Source of the DNA: Blepharisma stoltei
Lineage: Eukaryota > Ciliophora > Heterotrichea > Heterotrichida > Blepharismidae
DNA: 64,000 nt
Assembly: GCA_914767885.1 (NCBI GenBank)
Contig: CAJZBQ010000038.1
Span: 372,001-436,000, forward strand
Direction: 5' to 3'
The position numbers were made by a program, and so were the translations under genes. Below the pieces are notes generated by a model, which saw only the letters and a program-made list of their open reading frames with translations, was not told the DNA's origin and made no database searches. Each line of letters opens with the position of its first letter. Position 1 is the stretch's first letter. Below, piece after piece: positions 10,259-21,800 of this stretch.

Positions 10259-13200
10259 ATGGAGCAAAGTGAAGATCTGACATCAGGCAATATTAAAGTT
10301 GTCTGCAGATTTCGCCCTTTGAACGAGAAAGAAAAGCAGCTATCTGAGGGTATCTGTGTTGATTTTTTACCAGATCATAAGACTACAATGATGAAATCCC
10401 ATCCTGAAGGTCAAGAGCCACCTAGATTTACTCTAGACTATGTTTTTACTCCGCAAGCTCGTCAATCCGAAGTATATGAAATTGCTGCCAAACAGATTAT
10501 TGCAGCTGTTATGCAAGGATTTAATGGCACAGTCTTCGCTTATGGACAAACTTCTTCAGGAAAAACTTTTACAATGTCAGGACCAAGTATGGAAGATCCT
10601 GAATTAATGGGAATTATCCCAAGGATGGTAGGCGATGTGTTTTCCAAAATAGATTCAGCAGCTGAACATCTAGAATTTACTGTAAAAGTTGGTTATTGCG
10701 AAATCTATATGGAAAAAATAAAAGATTTGTTAGATCCCACCAAAAATAATTTAAAAATTCATGAAGATAGGACAAGAGGAGTGTTTATTGAAGGGCTCAC
10801 TGAAAAGTATGCAGCGACTGAAGAAGATGTGTATGATATGATGGCGATAGGAATAGAAAACAGAGAAGTAGGATATACAAATATGAACGCGGGGTCGTCG
10901 AGGTCTCATTCAATTTTTATTGTTACGATTACTCAAACTAATTCAATTGATTATTCTACTAACTCCCTTCATTTAAACTTGAACAAAGCATAGGTAAATT
11001 TTCCATTTTTGAGTGCTTTAACTCCCTTAAATTGGAACAAATTATTTTTCAATTTGAATATTTCTAATTTTTCAGAATTTTCAGAAAAAAGTTCAAGTAG
11101 AATATTATTTACACTGAATTGATTAACTTTTTATAATTAATTCTTAAAATTTAAAAATGTTATGTTCAATTATTTTTTTTAATTTTTAACATTTTGAAAA
11201 AAATCATAGAGAAACTTAATATTAAAAAAACAATGCAACCCCCCTTTAAATTAGAGCAGGATTTTTGTTCTAATTTAAAGGGTGGGGATTAAGGTAGGGA
11301 AGCTATACTTGGTAGATTTGGCTGGGTCTGAAAAAGTTGGAAAAACTGGAGCTGAAGGAAAAAGGCTTGAGGAGGCAAAAAATATAAATAAGTCCTTGAC
11401 TGTACTAGGGCAAGTAATTAATTCGCTTACTGATGGTAAATCAACTCACATACCATATAGAGATTCAAAGTTGACTAGAGTTTTGCAGGACTCATTAGGA
11501 GGAAATTCAAAAACTTCACTTATCATTACTTGCTCTCCTTCTCCTTATAACGAAGCAGAAACACTAAATCTATCTATTATTAAGAGCAATATTTCCTCAT
11601 AAATTTTCGATGGACATAGTTGTTTTATTAAATTTCTGATTTTTAAAGGGTCTTCTATCTTAAAATATTTAAAGAATTATTTATAATTTTCTAGATACAA
11701 TGAATCAACACCAGAAATTCTATATACAAATTTTCGAGTTAATGGTGAAGTAAGCACTTTAAGATTCGGAATGAGAGCTAAATCAATCAAAAACAAGCCA
11801 AAAGTTAATAGAGAGTACACAGTTGCTGAACTTAAGCTGATGCTTGCAAAAGCTAATGACGAAATAAGGCTTAAAGAAAGCAGAATAAGGCAATTAGAAA
11901 CTACTATTGGCCAATCAGGTTTAGCCGTTCCGAAGGATCTTGAGGAAATGAAAGATAGTAGCTTTATTGAAGAAGACTCAAAAGCTACAGAATATGACGA
12001 AGTGATACAAGAACTAGAGGAAGTAAGATCCCAATTAAATAGAGAAGTTGAGCTTAGAACCCAAACGGCACAAGAGCTTGTAAAGAAAAGCCTAGAATTT
12101 GAAGAGCTTAAAATTTCTTATGAAACTCTCATCAACGAAAACTCTGTTTTACTCCCCCCCTCTGTTGGCGAAAAATTTTGTCTGCTTCTGGAGAGGGATT
12201 AAATTTTTTTTTATTACAAAATTTTAATAAATTTTATAGTAAATTTATTTTTTCAAAATTAAAAAAATCTCAATCCGAAATAATTTTAAAGCAAATAATA
12301 ATTTAATTTGCAAAATTTATGCTTTAAAATGCACACTGTTTAAAATTTAACTTAATTAGCTAGAGATTTCATTACACTAATCGCCTAAATTTTTTTTCAT
12401 TAAAAATTTCATGCTTAAAAAGTTTTTATTCGCTCTCGAGGGTGGACTTTTGCTTGAAAAGAGGGATGTTTTTCGTAGTTTTGTTTGCTTATTGAGGGGG
12501 GGTTAGAAGAAAAATATGCCAAGAAAAAAGCGGAGTTTAATGAAACTCAAGAAAAAGCGAACAAACTCGAGCTATCTCAAATTATGATTAAAAATGAATT
12601 TAATGATCTAAATAAAAGAGTACTTGATTTAGAGCAGTTATTGAACTCCAGAGATGTAGAAATTGACCACTTAAAAGCGCAGCAAACCCCAAACACCCTG
12701 AATGAGCCCGGAGAAGACTATAGTGAACTTTTAGATGAATTTAAAAACCAGCTTCAAATTGAGCAAAAAAAGAATAAAGATCTTAACGATCATATTGAGC
12801 TGCTCCACAAACAAATCGAAGAGCAGCAGCAAAAATTAACAACCCAAAAGCCAGGTCTTCCTTTCACAGCAAGCAGAGCTCCAGATAGCTGGGAAGAAGA
12901 GAAAAAACTTCTTTTGAGAGACCTTCAAAACCGTGTCGAAAAAGTTGTAAATCTACAGATTGCTTTAGATGACTTCAGAGATCGCTACCATAGTCTTGAA
13001 AATAGCCTTCCCAGAGGAGCAAAAGAGTTCAAAAATAAAGCTGATGCACTTGAGAGAACCGTTGACCAGTTGACCAATGCAAATCATGATCTAATCCATC
13101 AAAAGTCTGATTTGAAAGTGGAAATCCAGATGCAGGAGAAGAAGAATGCATCAATAATGGAAAGAAATAATAAATTGGAAGCAGAATTAAAACGGTACAA

Positions 13201-13390
13201 AGCTCTGCTTGCAGAAGCTGAGTCTACTATGAAAAACTGGTATGCGGAAATGGAAGGGAGAAGATCTTTAAGGCCTTCTTTAGGAGGTGGATACAGCAAT
13301 ATTATAAAGACTATTAGAGGTGGTGGAGGAGCGGCCAGAATGAGCACAATGCCTGGAAAACTGCAAAATCCTTTTGAAAAAAATTTATAA
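10259..13390 (+). CDS. Kinesin-1 heavy chain, interrupted by three IESs
   Basis: Conceptual removal of 10960-11289, 11565-11750 and 12150-12503 gives one 753-aa protein. The N-terminal motor (about residues 10-335) has the P-loop [10 protein letters not shown], switch I SSRSHSIF, switch [14 protein letters not shown] and the NKSLTVLG helix. A neck and long coiled coil follow. The C-terminus has [11 protein letters not shown], like the autoinhibitory IAK tail motif of kinesin-1 (fungal forms also end in a Gly run). It would be a plus-end-directed microtubule motor for organelle or vesicle transport. Without excision the frame stops at 10993. The gene lies tail to tail with a minus-strand coiled-coil gene. 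Confidence 0.92.
10960..11291. other. IES 1 in kinesin (330 bp, TA-bounded)
   Basis: TA at 10960-10961 and at 11290-11291. Removal gives ...[18 protein letters not shown]..., the expected kinesin sequence. Imperfect inverted ends of about 28 bp (TAACTCCCTTC... and ...GGGTGGGGATTA), each followed inward by a TTTAAA and GAACAAA block. The right end also folds back on itself (11240-11285). Confidence 0.93.
11565..11752. other. IES 2 in kinesin (186 bp, TA-bounded)
   Basis: TA at 11565-11566 and 11751-11752. Removal gives [16 protein letters not shown], the conserved end of the kinesin motor. No strong inverted termini; it belongs to a different class from IES 1 and 3. Confidence 0.93.
12150..12505. 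other. IES 3 in kinesin (354 bp, TA-bounded)
   Basis: TA at 12150-12151 and 12504-12505. Removal gives ...[14 protein letters not shown]..., a continuous coiled coil. Ends are TACTCCCCCCC and GGGGGGGTTA. It contains the core TTAGCTAGAGATTTCATTA shared with the IESs at 43322, 49370 and 56289. Confidence 0.93.
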
Positions 13391-13422
13391 TTAAAAATAG
13401 ATAGATGTTAAATAAATTAAAA

Positions 13423-14726
13423 TTATTTCATGCTGTTTTTCGGCTTTGAGTAAACAGGTTTTCTCGTTTTATAGAATGAATTTCTGGGACTCTGTGTCGG
13501 AGATAAGCTTGATCTTACATTTTTACGAAGTAAAGAACCTGTGCTTGCCAAATGAGACCGATCCTCTTCTTGGGAGAGAAATTGAGAAGATAAAACTATC
13601 TCACCCTTAGCATTAAAAAATGTTGTTCGTTCATGGAAAGGGGTTAATTTTTCAAAATTAAAATAATCCCAATTAGAAATAATTCAAAGCAAATATTAAT
13701 TTAATTTATAAAATATGTCTTAAAATGCAAGCTGTCTAAAATTAAAAGAATTAGCTCGAGATTACATTATAATAATTATCACTTATATATCAAATATTTT
13801 TTCATAAAAATTTTTTTTTCGAGAGAGGTTTAGTTTTACCCAAAAAATAGGGATTTTCCAATGGTTTCGTTCGCTCCCGAAGAGGGGAGTAATGATTCTA
13901 ATTCTTTTATTTTCATTTCACTTGACTTTAGCCTATCTTCAATTGTTTCTGGCTCCTTTTTTCTTTCTACGTTAGATTTGATTATATCTCTTAGTAAGTT
14001 ATTATTTGTGACTTCATTTTGACACTTTAATTTCAATTTTTCAATTTCGCTTTTTAACTCGGTAATTGACTCTCTTTTGGCTTTTCTTCTGCATGAAGTA
14101 AATGGTGATGCGCTTCTGCATTCGCTATTAATATATTGCTCAATTCGTTTTTGCGCAATCATATTGCTTAATTCTAACTCTTTAATTTTCTCAATAAGCT
14201 CTGATTTTTCTTCTAAATAATGAGAATTATTTTCTTCCAATTTTTTCCTCAATTCTTTATTTTCATTAAAAAGTGTCAGATTTTGATCATAATGAGATTT
14301 TAAGAGCTCTTCTAATTCTTTATTTCTTTCTTTACTTTGGGCTGCTTCTAGCTCTGATGTTTTCAGTTTTAATTTTCCGTCTTCGATTATTCTTGCCATA
14401 GCAGTATCAGTATTTCTTTGCATCAGTTTCATCTCATCAATTTTCTTATTAGCTTCTTTAAGTGATGCATCAAGATTGGCTATTTCTTGCTTTAAAGCCC
14501 CTATTTCGATACTTCTTTCTCTTGCGATATTTTCATAGCTGCTTTTAAGGTACTCTTCATTGATAAGCCGTTGATTTAGATTTTTTATCATTTCTTCTCA
14601 GTCTTTTTCTTTTAAATATTTGTATCGATTTTCATTAGTAGGATAAGCTGAAGATATAAAATTGCTTTTTGGTGGCTTTTTAGTGGAATCAACACTGTAT
14701 CGATGCTTCTTTTTGTAAAAATCCAT
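13423..14726 (-). CDS. Coiled-coil protein, one IES
   Basis: The start ATG is at 14726 and the stop at 13423-13425. With IES 13597-13889 removed the protein is 336 aa. UGA is read as Trp near residue 43. Residues about 40-270 form a long, almost unbroken coiled coil rich in E, K and L. The N- and C-terminal ends are Ser/Lys-rich and basic (C-terminus ...RKPVYSKPKNSMK). The composition suggests a cytoskeletal or basal-body structural protein, but no family was recognised. Without IES excision the frame ends at 13836. Confidence 0.8.
13597..13891. other. IES in coiled-coil gene (293 bp, TA-bounded)
   Basis: TA at 13597-13598 and 13890-13891. On the minus strand removal gives KIKELESLVLSSQFLSQEED in frame; the other nearby TA choices give stops. 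The right end, read on the minus strand, starts TACTCCCC and contains GCGAACGAAACCATTGG, shared with the IESs at 43322 and 56289. Confidence 0.88.
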
Positions 14727-14802
14727 TTTAATTTAGCATTTTATTTAAGTTTAAGTCTCTTTGTATAAGTTTTTAGCTTAATTTTCAATATAGCACGGTT
14801 TG

Positions 14803-15120
14803 CTATCTACCGATTATTGAAATTGACCGACAATTAGGACAGCAAACGGCTACACAGTTTGCAGGAGCTCGCAGCATTGTATGGCAAATTCCGCATCGAC
14901 ATACAATATAATTCATTGAATGAGGTGCATAATATTGAGTTCCATTTAAAGAATTGCATACTCCACATCGAACTGTTTCAGCGAAACTTTCATAAACAAG
15001 GTGGGTCTTGCAATTATAGCAAATTAGGTGAGATCTTTGAGGAGTTTTAACTTCAGTTGCTAATGCTAATTCTCCATCAGGAAGTACAACCATGAACTCT
15101 TTATCATTTGCAGATTCCAT
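14803..15120 (-). CDS. LSD1-type zinc finger protein, 105 aa
   Basis: Contains two zinc-ribbon-like units. The first is CYNCKTHLVYESFAETVRC followed by GVC, matching the plant LSD1-type zinc finger pattern CxxC...L.Y..A..VRCxxC. The second is CGICHTMLRAPANCVAVCC followed by PNC. Plant LSD1/LOL proteins regulate cell death and transcription; small proteins of this type are common in ciliates and their role there is unknown. Acts probably as a protein- or nucleic-acid-binding zinc protein. Confidence 0.8.
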   Translation of the reverse strand: MESANDKEFMVVLPDGELALATEVKTPQRSHLICYNCKTHLVYESFAETVRCGVCNSLNGTQYYAPHSMNYIVCRCGICHTMLRAPANCVAVCCPNCRSISIIGR

Positions 15121-15853
15121 ATAAATAAATTTATAAGAGAGAAATCTGACTGAAATTAATTAAATTAAATCATATAATGAATAAACAAATTATAAGGAAG
15201 AATCAAGGGCTAATGTTCTAGAAGCATCATTTTAATATCAGAAATTATAATTATGTTAGGATATCTTTAGATCGATTCATATAAGCAGTTAAATTTATGT
15301 GTTTAAACAAAATCATATAAAATAGTCTAGTAAATTTGCGAATTATAAAAAAAATTGAAATAATTAATTAATCCGTTTTACCATCATTTTATATGTATAC
15401 TAACTAAATTTTTGGATAAATAATTAATTAAAAGTAACCAATTGAAATACAAAGAAATTAATTATTTCAATGTATGTAAAATTAAGTCTGTTAATAAGAA
15501 TAAAAATATTATTTTAATTTTATTTTCTAGCTTTAGGGCTTGCTATTAATTTATTCGCCAAGAGAGGTTAAGTATTAGCTTGAAACTAGATTAAATTGCA
15601 GTCAAAATCCTTAGCTATTAACTATTAAGCATTTTCTTACCAAAAATCATCCAATGGCCTTTATATTAGTTATCTCAAAATTTCAATTGTTAAATTACCA
15701 ATCCTCAAATCATTCATTTCTCTTCCCTAACTTATCCCCACCCTGTTCCCTCGCTTCTGGCACCTCAAACCTTCTTTTTTGTTTCGAAATCTCTCAAAGA
15801 TGAAACAAAAGTTAGTGTAAAACGGATAATCTTGACAGACTTATATAATTAAA
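15121..15853. other. AT-rich intergenic with an inverted repeat
   Basis: Divergent upstream region of the zinc finger and ABC transporter genes. A 15-nt inverted repeat (TTGAAATAATTAATT at about 15355 and its complement at about 15457) could form a stem with a loop of roughly 90 nt. No gene seen. The 3' end (15720-15850) is pyrimidine-rich before the ABC start. Confidence 0.5.
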
Positions 15854-18800
15854 ATGTCTTGGCAGCACTACAAAGCGCTCATGTACAAGGATTGGATCCT
15901 TTGGCGACGACGCACTCTAGGCTCAGTATGTGAAGTTTTATTCCCAGTAATCGTATTCCTCTTACTTGCAGTAATCCGCGCAGGTTTAGGATCAGAAGAA
16001 GTCGATGCAGAATCATATCTTTCTAACATCGAGTACGTTAGACCGTCTACTTCTAACGCAGTAACTTACCCTTTTCCAGAAGGAGACTCATTTAAGTGGT
16101 GCAGAGAATACGTCGAAGAAGGCGAGTCATGAATGATTGGCCTGGCCCCAAGAAATGAAATTAATGAATACCTCGAGACACAACTCGCTGCTCATCCCAA
16201 TTTGCAAAATGTAGAAATCAGGTATTTTGAAGACGATGATGAAATCGATGACTACGTTAGTGATGAAGACTATGAAGATGGACCCAAGTTCTGCTTTGCA
16301 GTGGTTTTCGAAGAAGCTGAAGACAACTATTACGAGTATCACATTAGGTTCAATCAGTCTTACTCAATACCAGAAGGCGGAGAACCTTTGGGAGACATGA
16401 TCGACATTTTCCAGCTCCACATGTTTGATGCCACCGATGAACTAATCAGAGAGCCAAAGCCAGAATTCCAAAGAGACTTCATGCACACTGGGTTTTTGCA
16501 GATCCAGAACTATGTAGATAACTATTTATTACAGCAAATCACAGGGGACGAAAACGCATATATTGCACCAGCCTTTGTCCCAATGTATTATGACGACTAT
16601 GTGGATGATGATTTCATTGAAAATATCCAAGATATTTTGCCATTCTTTTTCATCATTTCGTTCTTGATACCAGTCTGTAGGAACATCGCACAGATTGTGA
16701 TGGAGAAAGAGTACAGAATCAAAGAAATCATGTGCATTATGGGATTGTCAAATAAAGCTTATTGGCTCTCATGGATCACTTATTATTTCTTGGTGTACTT
16801 AGTGATCTCAATTTTGGCGACGATCATTATGGGATTTCAGATATTTACGTACAGCAATAAGTTCATATTATTTTTTACGTTCTTATTGCTGGGCATTTCC
16901 TGTATCAGTTTTTCTGTACTCATTTCTGTGTTCTTTTCTAGAGCTAAAGCTGCTTTAGCTTTAGGACTTATGGTTTTCTTAGGGCTCTTCTTTGTATTCT
17001 TTGCAGTAGATGACCCTTACTTTGGCAGCACCCAAAAGCTTTTGGCTTCATTTATCCCTTCAGTAGCTTTTGGCCTTAGCACTGGGATTCTTTGTGAGCT
17101 GGAAAAAGGTCAAGCAGGAGTACAATTTGATAATATAAATGAAGACATTTACAACTACAAGTACTCTATCGCTCTTATCATGATGGCCGTCGACTCAGTC
17201 ATCTTTTTCGCCTTGGCTTTGTACTTTGAGCAAGTATGGCCTTCAGAATGGGGCACAAAACGACCATGGTATTTCATTTTCCAAAAAGACACATGGGTTA
17301 CCAGAAAAGAAGAAGAAAACCAAGATGACGATTTCCCTCAGGACGTTGAATACAACGACACTGTAGAGCCAGTTGACTCTCTTCTTGAAAACCAAAAAAC
17401 TTCAGGCAGAGCTATGCTGGTAAGAAACTTAACTAAGAAATTCAATGGAAATACAGCTGTAGATGAACTCAACTTAGACATCTACGAAGGACAGATTTTT
17501 GCATTACTGGGACACAATGGAGCAGGAAAAACTACCACCATTTCGATGCTTACAGGACTTATCCCAGCTACATCTGGAGATATGAAGGTTAGAGGACTTC
17601 GCCTTTCAAAGGACTTAGACAAGTTAAGAAAGCTGTTTGGTGTTTGTCCACAACAAAATGTGCTTTATGGAGAATTAACCCCAACTGAGCATTTATACCT
17701 TTTCTCTGTCTTCAAAGGTATGAAAGATAAAGCTCTGATTGAGCAGAAAATTGAAGAAAAACTCCAAGAAGTAGACTTGGTTCCTCACAAAGAAAAATAC
17801 TCAGACTTCTTATCAGGCGGTCAAAAGAGAAAACTTTGTTTGGCAATGGCACTTATAGCTGACTCTCCAATTGTGCTATTAGATGAGCCTACATCAGGTA
17901 TGGACTTAACTGCAAGGCGTAACATGTGATAATTAAATATGGCGTCTCAACTTGGGTCTGGCCTCTCGGCCAGACAGTTTCGAGCCCTATTTAATTATAT
18001 CCGGCAAGGTTTTGCCTAGCTAGAGATGGACAGCAATATCAGGTAAGCAATTCTGTCAGTGTACAGAGCCTGATCCCAGTCCGTTCTCGGGTTAGGATTT
18101 TACCTCGAGAGAAGAGGAGGCTTGGAGTTGGAAAGGAGAAGCCCAGCAGCGCCTACAGGTAATCCCTAGGCCATTCGGGCAAATCTCTAGCGAGAAACCG
18201 GGAGTTTCGCCCCGGGCTACAAGTTTTCCTCTTTTGCCGAGAGTCGGCCAGAAATTCCATTTTTTTGGAATTTCCCAGCAGACAACCCTCGTTACAGAGA
18301 AAGTAGCTCAATCATGAGCCGTCGAAGCCGGAACATCGCGCAGGAGGCGCGCGTTGGAGATCAAAGCTAGCTGTCCCAGCAACTAGTGGGCCCCGAGCGA
18401 CGAGAGCGTGGTGGTAGTCCTGGAAGAGCAACCCCGTAGGAGACGTTAAAATTGATGGTTAATAAGTTAAGTTAAGCAAGGCGTAACATGTGGGAAATGC
18501 TTAAAAAGAACAAGTCATCAAGAATTGTGATCCTCACCACACATTATATGCAAGAAGCTGACATTTTAGCTGACAGAATCGCAATCCTCTCAAACGGAAA
18601 GCTTAGATGCTGCGGCTCCTCACTGTTCTTAAAAGGGAGATATGGAGTTGGGTATTACCTTACCCTTGTAAAAGAGGTTGACGTAGCTAGTCCTGAGCAC
18701 AGCCAAATGATCACTGACTTTGTGACTTCCTTTATCCCAGCAGCAGTCAAAGCAAGTGATGTCCATGCTGAAATTGCTTTCAGACTTCCTATTGGAAGTG

Positions 18801-21800
18801 CGACCAAATTCGAAGAGTTCTTCCAAGCTCTTGATAGCAGAAAAGGAGAACTGAAGATCAGGTCGTATGGAGTCTCTGTCACAACACTTGAAGAAGTTTT
18901 CATTAGAGTTGCCAGAGGTGACAATGAGCTCAAAGAGATGGGAGACCAGTCTTATAAGAGCGAAAAAGAGCTGGGCAAAGATAAAGATAAAGAAAAAGAG
19001 TTCAAAGATGAAGGAGACGAAACAATGATGGGAGATGAACAACAGCTGATTGAAACAGAAAGAGAAACTAAAGGACTGTTCGGTAGACATATGAAGTGTC
19101 TTTTGAGAAAAAGGTATCTGTGGACTAAGAGAGACTGGAGAATCTTTGTATTCGAGTTGCTTGTCCCTGCATTACTTGTCCTGGTTGGACTTGTGTTCAT
19201 GCTTGTCGCAGAAAGGTTCATTGACCAAGATCCTTATGAATTGGCCATTGACCAGTATGAAACTCCACAGAATGTATTGTACCCAGAGTCTACTGAAGTG
19301 GTAGAACAAATCATGCAGCTTATGGATGAGGATGAAGATATTGAGATCAAGGACATTGAAGTTGATGACATTGAACAGTTCGATTATGAAGTATTTGACG
19401 ACAGAGACAGAGATCCTTACAGAATGGGTGCTTATTACTTCTATCTGATGAGTTCAACTGATAACCAATATGAGCCAGTTGTTTTCCACAATCAAAGTGC
19501 CTTCCAGTCTGTGCCTACTTATTATCAACTAATGTCAAATACCATTCTTCAGACCTTGAATCCAGATATTGAAGTTGTCGTTTACAATGCTCCTTTCGAC
19601 TGGACTAAAAGTGTACTCGAAAATGCATCTGTAGGAGACGGTGTGATTTCTTGCTTAATCTTTGGTTTAGCCTTCGCATTCGTCCCAGCAGGCATTGCAT
19701 CTTATATTGTCAGAGAAAGAGAAACAAGTGTAAAACACCAGCATATGATTACTGGCATCTCACTTTGGGCGTACTGGATTTCCAACTATTTGTGTGACAT
19801 AGTCAAATATGCAGCAGTATATCTAGTCACATTGCTATTTATCTGGATCTTCCAAGTCGACATTTTCACTGATGAAAGTGATGACTTTGCCTGTGTCGCT
19901 TTACTTTTAGGTTTGTATGGCCTTGCCGTCATATTATTCACCTACTCGACAAGTTTCTTATTTGATGACTACTCATCAGCTCAACTGACAAACATTGTTT
20001 TCCACTTCTTGACTGGAAGCTTATTCCCAATTCTTTGCTTCCTCCTCTATCTTTTTGATGATACCAGAGATGTTTCAAAGACTGTCGTCTGGATATTAAG
20101 ACTCCTTCCAAATTTCTGTGTAGGTAATGGCTTTTTGTACCTTGGATCTGCTTCAATTAGATCAGATCTAAATGGAGATGACAAGTATGAGCCATTTTCA
20201 TTAGATAACGCCTTTGCAGACTGCATTATGCTGATGGTTGACGTATTAGTTTACTTTATAGTGCTTATTTTGGCTGAAGCTTTTGAGTCAAACCCATCTC
20301 TTAGAAAACTGATCTCAAGAGTTGACAAAGGCACTCCTGGGGAGTATGAGAAAGATGAAGATGTAGAAGCTGAAAAAGAAGCTGCCTTAAATACTGATCC
20401 AAAAGAAGTCCAGGTTAATGTCCGACAATTAAGAAAAGTGTACAAAGGAACCAAAGGAAATAGAATAACTGCTGTTGAAGATGTCAGCTTTAACGTTCCT
20501 AAATGCCAATGCTTCGCTTTATTAGGTGTCAATGGAGCTGGAAAAACTACAACCTTCAAAATGCTTACGGGAGAAATCGCACCTACTGATGGTGAAGCTT
20601 ATTTGAGTAGTTTCAGCGTTCTAACTTCGCTCTCTGCAAGCAAGGAAAAAAAATTTTTGATGTTTTAATTTTGTAAAAAATATTTAATATGCAAGTAATA
20701 ATTATTAAAAATCTCAAAGCCAATTCTATTTATTTTATATGTAACTTTCATTCTTTATGTAATATTATAATTAAATTAAAATTATTTTAAAATATTTGCA
20801 AATAAATATTTTTGAAATTTGAAAATAAAATTAACAAAAAATGAAATGTCTTTATGAGAGTAAACAATTTAGACAGGGCAAGAGAGAATATTGGGTACTG
20901 CCCACAATTTGATGCTCTAAGTGAGCTTTTAACTTGCATGGAGCACATCAAGTTCTATGCAGAGGTTAAAGGCATCAATAAGAACAAAATTGATAAGCTT
21001 GCTAAATCCCCCCTTTAAGAGTGAGCAAGAGATTCTTACTCAATTTTAAAGCGGGCTATTTTTTTAAAAAAAAAATAATCTATTATAATTTAAAAAAACA
21101 AAATTTCAGAATATAATAAATATAGTTAGATCTTTTTATGGCAGCTATTAATTATGCTCTACAAACAATTTGCTCTTAAAGGTTAATTTTCCTAAAATTA
21201 GGATTTTTCCAATGGTTTTGCTCATACTAAAATAAGAAGTAAGGACCTTTTAAGAGAGCTTGATCTTGTAAAATACACAGACTATCAAGCTGGTACACTA
21301 AGTGGTGGAAATAAAAGAAAGCTGCAAGTTGCTATTGCGCTGATTGGAAACCCTACAGTTGTGTTCTTAGATGAACCATCTGCAGGTATGGATCCTGAAA
21401 CTCGTAAAAAGCTTTGGAGTGTTCTAGGAGATATCAAAAAGCGTGATTCAGCAGTCGTACTCACAACTCACTCTATGGAAGAAGCTGAAGCCCTTAGCGA
21501 TAGACTTGCCATCATGGTAGGAGGAAGACTCAGATGCATTGGAACTTCTACTTATCTGAGAAATAAATTCGGGCAAGGCTATGAGCTTGAAGTCAAATTA
21601 TCCATTCCTAAGCGTGAAAATGTCCAGAGAAAGAGTGAAAAATTGAACTCTGTTATAGGAGAAGAGCTGTTAATTAAGCAAAACCAAGTTAAAGCTTGTC
21701 TTGAAGCTTTAGACAGTGCTGATTTATATGAAGAAATCAGCGAAAGAGGCTCTGGATCAGGACTTTACCAACAGATACTGAGTGATGGCTGGATCCCAAG

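Noticed and set aside
17941-18470. Family A element as a group I or group II self-splicing intron
   Set aside because: Its long direct repeats, variable tails and lack of the conserved P/Q/R/S or domain V sequences fit retroposition better. TGAGCCGT alone is not enough to claim domain V.
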